A stretch of 5,928 nt of DNA from Candidatus Nealsonbacteria bacterium RIFCSPLOWO2_01_FULL_38_120 (GCA_001821475.1 MHMF01000035.1:1-5928), one strand, 5' to 3'. Positions 1 to 4,282 are shown, counted from the first letter of the stretch. Notes: generated by a model not told the origin, from the letters alone. Numbers and translations: made by a program.

Positions 1-23
1 TTCTTCATAATTATTTATCAACC

Positions 24-51
24 TTGACAGAAATTTTTGGATTTTTATAAT
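24..51 (+). promoter_or_regulatory. sigma70-type promoter for the acidic mini-gene
   Basis: A perfect -35 box TTGACA (24-29) and a perfect -10 box TATAAT (46-51) are separated by 16 bp, so transcription should start near 58. Nothing but the small acidic ORF lies between this promoter and the terminator at 319-358, so the transcript would be about 300 nt and monocistronic. It is the closest match to consensus in the window, suggesting high expression. Confidence 0.75.
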
Positions 52-164
52 AAGGGTAATCAAATTAAAAAGGTCGGAAATAAATTTTTGCGAGACATAT
101 TTAATATTCCGCTTCGTTTTTAAATAATATGTTAGAAGAAAAAAAATACTGCGGAGTTATCTCT

Positions 165-308
165 ATGGAAGACGAAGAAGAGGAAGAAGAAAACGACTCA
201 GAGGAAGAAGAGACAGATGCGGTTGAAGAAGAAAGCGAAACAACCGAAGATGAAAATATAATGCCGGGAACAGACGACACAGAAAGCGATTCTGACGTAA
301 ATATCTAA
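165..308 (+). CDS. very acidic small protein, function unknown
   Basis: This 47-residue ORF begins MEDEEEEEEND and ends SDSDVNI. It contains 18 Glu and 8 Asp (26 of 47 residues) and no Lys or Arg, so it is probably disordered. I chose the ATG at 165 because GGAG (153-156) lies 8 nt upstream, one of few Shine-Dalgarno-like sites in the window. An in-frame ATG at 129 would add 12 residues (MLEEKKYCGVIS) but has no visible ribosome binding site; since many starts here lack one, it cannot be excluded. A near-consensus promoter upstream and a strong hairpin terminator downstream make it a complete monocistronic unit. I do not recognise the family. Low-complexity acidic ORFs can arise from repeat expansion, but the isolated, well-bounded transcription unit argues that it is expressed. 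Confidence 0.5.
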   Translation: MEDEEEEEENDSEEEETDAVEEESETTEDENIMPGTDDTESDSDVNI

Positions 309-318
309 AAGCAACTAA

Positions 319-358
319 AAAAACTTCCGCTCCGATGTCCATCGGAGCGGAAGTTTTT
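319..358. terminator. bidirectional intrinsic terminator
   Basis: The arms 319-336 and 341-358 are perfect inverse complements (18 bp, loop GTCC). A G+C-rich core (CTTCCGCTCCGAT) is flanked by A5 on the left and T5 on the right. It therefore works on both strands: for the acidic gene from the left, and for the minus-strand operon ending at 445. Confidence 0.9.
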
Positions 359-364
359 AATTAT

Positions 365-425
365 TTTGAATTACGAAATGCCAAATAAAAAGGGAAAAGA
401 ACAAGAAAACGTTTCGCAATTCAAA
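365..425. repeat. short MITE-like inverted-repeat element
   Basis: The arms 365-380 (TTTGAATTACGAAATG) and 410-425 match as an inverted repeat at 14 of 16 positions, one of the two mismatches being a possible G-U pair. The left 31 bases match the reverse complement of the right end of the larger palindrome at 2028-2229 at 29 of 31 positions, so the two are related. It lies between the convergent terminator and the stop codon of the membrane-protein gene. It contains no ORF and may be an internally deleted copy of the longer element. Confidence 0.6.
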
Positions 426-444
426 GTATTTAGGTTGAACATCT

Positions 445-774
445 TTAAGGATAAATATCTAATTTTTTTGCGATTATTTTATAAATATTTTCCAGAAAAT
501 CACCTCCTGCATATCCTATTATGAATGCCAATGCCGGATTTATATAATTCTGTCCAGCCAAAGAAAACCCCGCTTCTTTTATAGCCATTGCGGAAAGCAT
601 GCCCACGACTCCAGACAAAAACATCATAGTTAAAAAATAATTCAGCCTAAACTCAACATTTTTATACGCAAACTGATGCTTTAAGAATCCAACCAGCCCT
701 CTTAAAATTCCTCCTCCAAAACCAGCTATAAAAATTAAAAGATACATAATGATAAAATTCAAAACACAATTCAC
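445..774 (-). CDS. small multi-pass membrane protein, unknown function
   Basis: This 109-residue protein has about three hydrophobic segments: residues 9-30 (Gly-rich, YLLIFIAGFGGGILRGLVGF), 45-65, and 79-92 (PALAFIIGYAGGDF). A lysine-containing C-terminus follows. The size and the small-residue-rich helices recall small holin-like or accessory membrane proteins, but I cannot place it in a family. The start used is GTG at 774, which directly abuts the stop codon of the preceding ORF (775-777). An internal ATG at 747 would give a 100-residue protein beginning MYLLIFIAGF and is a real alternative, since neither start has a Shine-Dalgarno. It is the last gene of the minus-strand cluster, which ends at the 319-358 terminator. 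Confidence 0.75.
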   Translation of the reverse strand: MNCVLNFIIMYLLIFIAGFGGGILRGLVGFLKHQFAYKNVEFRLNYFLTMMFLSGVVGMLSAMAIKEAGFSLAGQNYINPALAFIIGYAGGDFLENIYKIIAKKLDIYP

Positions 775-921
775 TTACTTTATTTTTGATTTTTGAATTT
801 TCTTTATTTGGCGGCCTTTAATATTTCTATGTTCCAGCCGTTTTGCCAAGCCCCAAAACCTATGGCTGGAAAATATTCTTTTTTCCCCTTGCTTGTTTGA
901 TTTTTGAAAAAACTTTTCCAT
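775..921 (-). CDS. possible basic microprotein, 48 aa
   Basis: The ORF begins MEKFFQKSNKQGEKRIF and is strongly basic, with a Lys/Arg-rich C-terminal half (GRQIKKIQKSKIK). There is no membrane segment. Its ATG lies one base after the stop of the 30-aa ORF, and its TAA abuts the GTG start of the membrane-protein gene, so translation could pass from gene to gene. Against it: there is no Shine-Dalgarno, the family is unknown, and 48 open codons can occur by chance in AT-rich DNA. Confidence 0.4.
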   Translation of the reverse strand: MEKFFQKSNKQGEKRIFSSHRFWGLAKRLEHRNIKGRQIKKIQKSKIK

Positions 922-922
922 A

Positions 923-1015
923 TTAAAAAAATTTAGGAAATACAAAATAAGCAAAATACCAAAATAAAAAACCGATAAAACAAACTATCAATACAAGATC
1001 TAAAAATTTTGTCAT
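923..1015 (-). CDS. possible single-pass membrane microprotein, 30 aa
   Basis: The 30-residue ORF begins MTKFLDLVLIVCFIGFLFWY and continues with aromatic, hydrophobic residues, ending PKFF. Almost the whole peptide could be one membrane helix. A weak Shine-Dalgarno-like GGAA lies 6 nt before the ATG. It starts 21 nt after the stop of the EF-Tu-like gene and ends one base before the next ATG. Position and composition suit a membrane microprotein, but at this length chance cannot be excluded. Confidence 0.4.
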   Translation of the reverse strand: MTKFLDLVLIVCFIGFLFWYFAYFVFPKFF

Positions 1016-1036
1016 ATTATTTTCCAATGATAATGC

Positions 1037-1294
1037 TTAAACCTTGTATACTATATATCCTTCCCTGACTCTATCCTTTATTTTTATGCCGGCTGAAGCG
1101 CCTTTCTTTGCCTTTTTTATTCTTTTGCAATCAATCTCCATAGAATCAACTTTTTGTTCAAAATCAGTATTCTCTCCGCCGACAATCCTTATCATATCCC
1201 CTACCGCAAGCCCAGCAGACAATTTAACCACGCCAACACCGAGTTTGGAAAAATAATGTGTAACTACGCCGATTGGTTTTTCTTTTTTTTCCAT
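1037..1294 (-). CDS. EF-Tu domain 2-like mini-protein
   Basis: This 85-residue protein resembles the beta-barrel domain 2 of translational GTPases. IGVVTHYFSKLGVGVVKLSAGLAVGD (residues 8-33) matches the strand-turn pattern where that domain sets regulation and size of the barrel, IRIVGG (35-40) follows, and KKGASAGIKIKDRVREGYIVYKV closes the barrel, as in 'translation elongation factor-like' proteins. There is no GTPase domain (no P-loop or NKxD), so it cannot itself be an elongation factor. Such stand-alone domains are also found at the C-terminus of U32 peptidases; the biochemical role is unknown. It is the first gene of the minus-strand cluster running to 445. A promoter can be placed at 1335-1364; no Shine-Dalgarno is seen before the ATG. 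Confidence 0.85.
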   Translation of the reverse strand: MEKKEKPIGVVTHYFSKLGVGVVKLSAGLAVGDMIRIVGGENTDFEQKVDSMEIDCKRIKKAKKGASAGIKIKDRVREGYIVYKV

Positions 1295-1334
1295 ATTTTT
1301 AATAGATTAAATTTATATAAATCGACTTTATTGT

Positions 1335-1364
1335 ATTATACAATAAAATTAAAAATCCCGCCAA
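1335..1364 (-). promoter_or_regulatory. putative promoter with dyad over the -10 box
   Basis: On the minus strand TTGGCG (1364-1359) and TATAAT (1340-1335) are separated by 18 bp, giving a start near 1328, about 34 nt before the EF-Tu-like ATG. The -35 falls inside the terminator hairpin of the upstream putative RNA gene. A 9-bp inverted repeat, 1327-1335 and 1339-1347 (TTTATTGTA / TACAATAAA), is centred on the -10 box and could be an operator. Confidence 0.45.
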
Positions 1365-1377
1365 GAGCGGGGTCTTT
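1350..1377 (-). terminator. intrinsic terminator of the putative RNA gene
   Basis: Read on the minus strand, CCCGC TCTTG GCGGG is followed by ATTTTTAATTTTATTG. The stem is 1367-1371 with 1357-1361, and the T-rich tail runs left from 1356. No protein gene lies immediately upstream on this strand, so it fits as the 3' end of the structured transcript that begins near 1519. Confidence 0.65.
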
Positions 1378-1519
1378 AATGAGGGGGAACGGATTTAACA
1401 AAATCGATTTAATTTTTGAATGGGTTTGGACGTATCCATGGATATCCCTAAACCTCCTTTATTAAATCCAAATGTCCTTTGGGAATTTCGTTTTTTAACA
1501 AAATCCCTCACCCCCTCAC
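1350..1519 (-). ncRNA. candidate structured RNA, 6S-like architecture
   Basis: A promoter (1525-1552) and an intrinsic terminator bound a ~170-nt sequence with no credible ORF. It folds as one long irregular hairpin. The closing stem pairs 1520-1511 with 1378-1387 (10 bp, core GAGGGGG/CCCCCUC). After a small internal loop, 1506-1501 (GGAUUU) pairs with 1396-1391. A central asymmetric bubble follows, 1500-1469 on the 5' side, carrying a mini-hairpin CCAAA-GGACA-UUUGG, and GAUUUUGUU (1405-1397) on the 3' side. The apical arm starts with 1468-1461 paired to 1406-1413 and ends at the palindrome TATCCATGGATA (1433-1444). Length, closing stem, central bubble with a 5'-side hairpin, and apical arm are the general features of 6S RNA, which binds the housekeeping RNA polymerase holoenzyme. 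The 6S identity is inference; alternatives are another sRNA or a palindromic repeat with a chance promoter. Confidence 0.5.
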
Positions 1520-1524
1520 TTATT

Positions 1525-1552
1525 ATGATAATCAAGCCAAGCATTATGTCAA
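1525..1552 (-). promoter_or_regulatory. promoter of the putative structured RNA
   Basis: On the minus strand a perfect -35 TTGACA (1552-1547) is followed after 16 bp by TATCAT (1530-1525, five of six consensus bases). Transcription would start at about 1519-1520, exactly at the first base pairs of the long hairpin. Confidence 0.6.
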
Positions 1553-1751
1553 TACTCACTTATTCCATACTTACTCTCACTACTCGCTCTCGCTCGTCGC
1601 TCAAAATCAAAATTCAAATCTCAAATCCCAAAATTATTGTATTCGCTTTCAGCGAATAATATATTGTTAAATTTTTTTTAAGAAAATTTACACCTTAATT
1701 TTTATTTTTGAGATTTGCTTTTGAGATTTGATATTTAATTTCTATGGCGCG
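1553..1751. other. non-coding spacer with AT-rich repeats and a hairpin
   Basis: I see no gene here. The parts are a CT-rich stretch (about 1555-1602, with repeated CTCGCT-like words), then imperfectly inverted words of the type TCAAAATTCAAATCTCAAATC (about 1600-1630) and TTTTGAGATTTG (about 1704-1732). Between them a hairpin pairs 1640-1646 with 1652-1658 (TATTCGC-TTTCA-GCGAATA), followed on the plus strand by a T8 run (1672-1679). The hairpin could terminate transcription but has no obvious upstream gene on the plus strand. Short ORFs overlapping this stretch on the plus strand look like chance. Confidence 0.6.
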
Positions 1752-1775
1752 GTATTCTAAAGATAGTTAGAATAC
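1752..1775 (-). repeat. hairpin directly after the tRNA 3' end
   Basis: A perfect 9-bp inverted repeat, 1752-1760 (GTATTCTAA) and 1767-1775 (TTAGAATAC), has a 6-nt loop. It starts at the very next base after the encoded CCA of tRNA-Arg(CCU). It lacks a following T-run, so it is a weak terminator candidate; it may instead mark or block 3' trailer processing. Confidence 0.5.
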
Positions 1776-1850
1776 TGGTGCCCCCGGGAGGAGTCGAACC
1801 CCCATCTAAAGCTTAGGAGTCTTTCATTCTGTCCGTTGAACTACGGGGGC
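1776..1850 (-). tRNA. tRNA-Arg (anticodon CCU), CCA encoded
   Basis: Read on the minus strand, acceptor GCCCCCG (1850-1844) pairs with CGGGGGC (1786-1780). Discriminator A (1779) and a genomically encoded CCA (1778-1776) follow. The anticodon loop CUCCUAA has CCU at 1817-1815, reading AGG, and the T arm is GGGGG-UUCGACU-CCUCC. The anticodon stem AAAGA/GCUUU has an A-G mismatch at 31-39, where the sister tRNA-Arg(UCU) at 4168-4239 has a C-G pair. The two share the segment CUAAGCUUUAGAUG and are clearly paralogous. A possible promoter is TTGCCA (1980-1975) with GATAAT (1959-1954), spacer 15 bp. Confidence 0.93.
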
Positions 1851-1882
1851 ATATCGTCGCTGAATAATTGCTCAGTGAAGAA

Positions 1883-1924
1883 TTTCTAATTTTTAATTTC
1901 TAATTTCTAATTTCTAATTTCTAA
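1883..1924. repeat. six tandem copies of TTTCTAA
   Basis: Six consecutive 7-bp units span 1883-1924; the second is TTTTTAA, the others identical. They sit in the tRNA-Arg(CCU) upstream region. Related TTAGAAA/TTTCTAA words recur before pilN (5755-5812). A slippage-prone simple repeat. Confidence 0.85.
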
Positions 1925-1953
1925 ATGACCAAATCTTTAATTCCTAATGTAAA

Positions 1954-1980
1954 ATTATCATAATTTCCGCTTGTTGGCAA
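1954..1980 (-). promoter_or_regulatory. possible promoter for tRNA-Arg(CCU)
   Basis: On the minus strand TTGCCA (1980-1975) and GATAAT (1959-1954) each match consensus at five of six bases, but the 15-bp spacer is short. Transcription would start near 1947, leaving a leader of about 97 nt across the TTTCTAA repeats. It overlaps the plus-strand promoter for the protease, so the two would be divergent. Confidence 0.3.
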
Positions 1981-1999
1981 TCGCTTATTCTGCTATAAT
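1971..1999 (+). promoter_or_regulatory. extended -10 promoter for the protease gene
   Basis: TGCTATAAT (1991-1999) is an extended -10 box with a perfect TATAAT core (1994-1999). A weak -35 TTGTTG (1971-1976) lies 17 bp upstream. Transcription from about 2006 would carry the whole 200-bp palindrome as the 5' leader of the protease mRNA. A second TATAAT (2234-2239) lies only 12 bp before the start codon and could give a nearly leaderless transcript. Confidence 0.5.
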
Positions 2000-2027
2000 G
2001 AAACTGCGATATAATAATAATTAAATT

Positions 2028-2229
2028 ACTTTGAATTACGAAATGCTTTCTTGGTATTTTTTCCAAACTTCAGAACGAAAATTTGCTATAATTCCTCGCT
2101 CGGTCAGAGTAAGCGAAAATGTGTTTTCGTTTACTCCTCCCTCCATTCGTAATTATAGCAAATTTGCAGCTGAAATTTGGAGAAAAAACCTAAAACTCGC
2201 TTTTTATTTGGCATTTTGTAATTCAAAGT
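2028..2229. repeat. ~200-bp imperfect palindrome, MITE-like
   Basis: Nested inverted repeats share roughly one centre. The ends are 2028-2046 with 2211-2229 (ACTTTGAATTACGAAATGC, one mismatch). Inside are 2063-2073 with 2170-2180 (one mismatch), then 2079-2093 with 2151-2165 (AAATTTGCTATAATT, perfect), and an inner hairpin 2107-2119 with 2124-2136. The terminal sequence is shared with the 61-bp element at 365-425. There is no transposase, so if mobile it is non-autonomous. It ends 22 bp before the protease start codon. An open frame through it (2031-2255) follows the palindrome and is not a credible gene. Confidence 0.75.
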
Positions 2230-2251
2230 ATATTATAATTCCACAAAACTT

Positions 2252-3280
2252 ATGAAATACAAATCTCCCATAGTGGCAATCGCTAAAAAAGCGTGCCCGG
2301 CTGTGATTACAATAGTTATGTCAAAAGACCTCCCCAAAATAGAGGGTTTTTATATGATGCCTTATGGAGACAGCGGAGTCGTAATGCCGAAATTCAAAGA
2401 CGGCCTGAAAGAATCAACAAAAATAGGCGGAGGAAGCGGATTTATCATTTCCGACGACGGCTACATAATCACATCGCGGCATGTTGTTTCTGATCCGGAT
2501 GCCGACTATAGTATTATTTTGGAGCCAGAAAAAAAATATCCGGCGAAGATATTGGCAAGAGACCCTATTAATGATTTAGCCATACTAAAAATAGAAGGAA
2601 ACAATTTTCCGAATATTAAACTTGGAAATTCCGGCGATATTGAATTAGGAGAAGAAGTGGTTGCAATCGGCAATGCGCTCGGAGAATTCCATGACACATT
2701 AAGTTGCGGCATTATTTCCGGGCTCTCAAGGTTTATCCAGGCGACAGATCATTTCACCCAGCAGGCTCAACAGCTTCGCGGACTTATTCAAACAGACGCC
2801 GCGATAAATCCCGGCAATTCCGGGGGTCCTTTAGTTAATATGGCAGGCCAAGTAATCGGCGTAAATACGGCAATGGTAATGGGCGCTCAGAATATAGGAT
2901 TTGCGATACCAATAAACTACGCAAAAAAGGACTTGGAGGAAATAAAAAAACACGGAAAATTAAGATTTCCGTTTATGGGTATAAAATATGTTCTGCTTAG
3001 CAAGCTAATTTCGGAGAAGAATAAACTGCCAGTTGATTACGGCGCGCTGGTGGTAAGGGAAACATTGGGAGAAGCCGCTGTTATAAAGAATTCTGCCGCG
3101 GAAATGGCTGGGCTGAAAGAATTTGATATAATACTTGAAGCAAAAGGCGAAAAAATCACCTCTGAAAATTCCCTTTCTAATATCACGCATAAATGCCAAA
3201 TCGGAGAAGAAATTGATTTGAAAATTTTACGAGACGGAAAAGAGATAATGATAAAAATCACGCTTGAAGAAAAAAAATAA
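2252..3280 (+). CDS. htrA: HtrA/DegP-family (S1C) serine protease with PDZ domain
   Basis: This 342-residue protein has the chymotrypsin-like HtrA fold. GGGSGFIISDDGYIITSRHVV carries catalytic His77; NDLAIL has Asp108; the nucleophile Ser190 lies in NPGNSGGPL, followed by VIGVNTA and IGFAIPI. Residues about 240-338 form one PDZ-like domain (AAEMAGLKEFDIILEAKGEKI). HtrA proteases degrade or refold damaged proteins. Unusually there is no signal peptide or membrane anchor: the N-terminus MKYKSPIVAIAKKACPAV runs directly into the protease domain. The frame has no other start between ATG 2252 and the upstream stop at 2219, so it is either cytoplasmic or exported by an unseen route. TSRHVV replaces the common TNxHVV. 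No Shine-Dalgarno is visible. It is monocistronic, with a terminator 6 bp after the stop. Confidence 0.95.
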   Translation: MKYKSPIVAIAKKACPAVITIVMSKDLPKIEGFYMMPYGDSGVVMPKFKDGLKESTKIGGGSGFIISDDGYIITSRHVVSDPDADYSIILEPEKKYPAKILARDPINDLAILKIEGNNFPNIKLGNSGDIELGEEVVAIGNALGEFHDTLSCGIISGLSRFIQATDHFTQQAQQLRGLIQTDAAINPGNSGGPLVNMAGQVIGVNTAMVMGAQNIGFAIPINYAKKDLEEIKKHGKLRFPFMGIKYVLLSKLISEKNKLPVDYGALVVRETLGEAAVIKNSAAEMAGLKEFDIILEAKGEKITSENSLSNITHKCQIGEEIDLKILRDGKEIMIKITLEEKK

Positions 3281-3286
3281 CCTCAT

Positions 3287-3326
3287 CAAATAAAAAATCC
3301 CGCGCAAGCGCGGGATTTTTTATTTG
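3287..3326. terminator. bidirectional intrinsic terminator
   Basis: A perfect hairpin pairs 3287-3304 with 3309-3326 (core ATCCCGCG/CGCGGGAT), with A-rich and T-rich flanks inside the symmetric arms (CAAATAAAAAAT / ATTTTTTATTTG). It terminates the protease gene on the plus strand and, 7 nt after its 3' end, tRNA-His on the minus strand. Confidence 0.92.
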
Positions 3327-3332
3327 AAACTT

Positions 3333-3405
3333 GGTGGCCTAGGAGATTCGAACTCCTCCTGAGAATTCCACAGATTCTCGTGCGAACCACTACACTAAGG
3401 CCACC
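3333..3405 (-). tRNA. tRNA-His (anticodon GUG)
   Basis: Read on the minus strand, acceptor GUGGCCU (3404-3398) pairs with AGGCCAC (3340-3334). The extra G-1 (3405) faces discriminator C73 (3333), the hallmark of bacterial tRNA-His. The anticodon stem AGAAU/AUUCU holds loop CUGUGGA, with anticodon GUG at 3371-3369, and the T arm is GGAG-UUCGAAU-CUCC. CCA is not encoded (C73 is followed by AAG), so it must be added by the CCA enzyme. A near-consensus promoter lies upstream. Confidence 0.95.
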
Positions 3406-3453
3406 ATAAATTTTCTCCCGAATACGAGTTGTCTACGAAATTTCCATAAACTA

Positions 3454-3482
3454 ATTATAACCCGAAATGCCTAATTTTTCAA
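3454..3482 (-). promoter_or_regulatory. promoter of tRNA-His
   Basis: On the minus strand TTGAAA (3482-3477) and a perfect TATAAT (3459-3454) are separated by 17 bp. Transcription would start near 3447, giving a leader of about 42 nt for RNase P to remove. Confidence 0.75.
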
Positions 3483-3496
3483 TAACTTAAAATAAA

Positions 3497-3526
3497 GAGG
3501 CCGAGAGCAATAAGTGTTCTCGGCTT
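3497..3526 (-). terminator. probable terminator of the repeat-protein gene
   Basis: A stem pairs 3500-3506 (GCCGAGA) with 3518-3524 (TCTCGGC); on the minus strand it is followed by CTCTTTATTTTAAG. It lies about 100 nt after the stop of the 141-residue protein and just before the tRNA-His promoter. The T-run is interrupted, so strength is uncertain. Confidence 0.5.
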
Positions 3527-3528
3527 GC

Positions 3529-3576
3529 TCTCCCAAATTTTACGAAGTAAAACTTGGGAGGACGAAAGTTTTGTCC
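3529..3576. repeat. two adjacent hairpins in the 3' region
   Basis: The first pairs 3529-3543 with 3547-3561 (CTCCCAAATTTTAC / GTAAAACTTGGGAG, one mismatch, loop GAA). The second pairs GGAC (3560-3563) with GTCC (3573-3576) and extends inward by weaker pairs. With the stem at 3500-3524 they make a three-hairpin 3' region for the minus-strand gene ending at 3624. The long near-perfect stem with a 3-nt loop resembles a dispersed palindromic repeat. Confidence 0.55.
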
Positions 3577-3623
3577 GAATTTACTCTGTTGTTAATTTAA
3601 GCGACCGCTTGGATCAAAGACGA

Positions 3624-4049
3624 CTACTTGCGAAGCGCTGGACGCGACGGGCTTTTTGACTGGGGTTGCGGCGCAACCAGCGGCTTCTGGATTTTTGGCA
3701 ATGATTGAAATTTCTGGACTTTAGGCGAGGATTTGCCAGCAGACGAACGAAACACAGCAATCCCTCTCCCCCCCCTTGAAGTTGACGGCTTACATGGCCA
3801 AAGCCCGGTGATAACAACATTTCCTGAATTAATATTGTTATCAGGAACCAAGCCGGAACTATGGTAATTGAGGGCGTATGGCGAATAATTCATATTATTA
3901 GCCACCAAACCAGAACCATAGCGGCTAAGGGCGTAAGGCGAATAATGGACAGACGATCCATCATAACCCCTTGCCACTTCACAAAAAATAGCCAACGCCA
4001 CCGCCACAATAACCACCATAATCCACAACCATAATCTTGATTTCTTCAT
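3624..4049 (-). CDS. membrane-anchored or secreted YSPYAL-repeat protein
   Basis: This 141-residue protein starts with a signal peptide or anchor: MKKSR followed by hydrophobic residues 6-23 (LWLWIMVVIVAVALAIFC). Two 19-residue tandem repeats follow, VHYSPYALSRYGSGLVANN (34-52) and MNYSPYALNYHSSGLVPDN (53-71), mirrored as a 57-bp DNA repeat. The C-terminal third is rich in Ser, Lys, Pro and Gln, ending PSRPALRK, and looks disordered. ATG at 4049 is supported by AAAGGG 7 nt upstream, one of the better Shine-Dalgarno sites here. A run of eight C (3768-3775; G8 in the coding strand, encoding RGG) is a possible slippage or sequencing-error site that would alter the C-terminus. I see no enzymatic motif; an extracytoplasmic role is inference. 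Confidence 0.75.
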   Translation of the reverse strand: MKKSRLWLWIMVVIVAVALAIFCEVARGYDGSSVHYSPYALSRYGSGLVANNMNYSPYALNYHSSGLVPDNNINSGNVVITGLWPCKPSTSRGGRGIAVFRSSAGKSSPKVQKFQSLPKIQKPLVAPQPQSKSPSRPALRK

Positions 4050-4109
4050 TTTCTTACCCTTTTAATTAGAAAGAACCAACCACAGGAACACTTCCCGCAG
4101 TAATCGCTT

Positions 4110-4165
4110 TTAATTTTGGTTTTTGATTTATTTTTAAGATCTGAAATTTAATTTTTGATTTTTAT
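4110..4165. other. AT-rich simple repeats downstream of tRNA-Arg(UCU)
   Basis: Words such as TTTTTGATTT and GAAATTTAATTTTTGATT fill the gap between tRNA-Arg(UCU) and the YSPYAL gene. They resemble those left of tRNA-Arg(CCU) (about 1697-1741) and at 779-805. No gene or clear terminator is seen. Confidence 0.45.
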
Positions 4166-4167
4166 TG

Positions 4168-4239
4168 TGTCCCCGGCAGGAATCGGACCCACATCTAAAG
4201 CTTAGAAGGCTTTCGTTCTGTCCATTGAACTACGGGGAC
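4168..4239 (-). tRNA. tRNA-Arg (anticodon UCU)
   Basis: Read on the minus strand, acceptor GUCCCCG (4239-4233) pairs with CGGGGAC (4175-4169), with discriminator A at 4168. The anticodon stem AAAGC/GCUUU is fully paired; the loop CUUCUAA has UCU at 4206-4204, reading AGA. CCA is not encoded (CAA follows). The T loop reads UCCGAUU: position 55, nearly always U (pseudouridine), is C here (4186), and the T stem contains two G-U pairs. The sister tRNA-Arg(CCU) has the normal UUCGACU. A clear promoter precedes it. Confidence 0.93.
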
Positions 4240-4253
4240 TCTAATAAGCAGAT

Positions 4254-4282
4254 ATCATATCTTAAAAAAATAATTAGGTCAA
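4254..4282 (-). promoter_or_regulatory. promoter of tRNA-Arg(UCU)
   Basis: On the minus strand TTGACC (4282-4277) and TATGAT (4259-4254) are 17 bp apart, each one base from consensus. The start would be near 4247, 8 nt before the mature 5' end. It lies 30 bp after the pilus operon's last stop codon; no strong terminator separates them, so read-through is possible. Confidence 0.75.

Noticed and set aside
1154..1670. Several plus-strand ORFs of 63-103 aa
   Set aside because: They lie opposite the EF-Tu-like gene or across the structured RNA and simple repeats, with low-complexity Ser/Phe/Thr-rich products and no start signals.
1883..1924. CRISPR-like array
   Set aside because: The units are 7 bp with no spacers; it is a simple tandem repeat.
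2031..2255. 74-aa plus-strand ORF before the protease
   Set aside because: It runs entirely through the imperfect palindrome, has no ribosome binding site and overlaps the protease start; its openness reflects AT-rich repeat sequence.
3614..3820. 68-aa minus-strand ORF overlapping the YSPYAL protein in another frame
   Set aside because: It gives an Arg-rich shadow product; the longer frame has a signal, repeats and a Shine-Dalgarno. It would only matter if the G8 tract slips.
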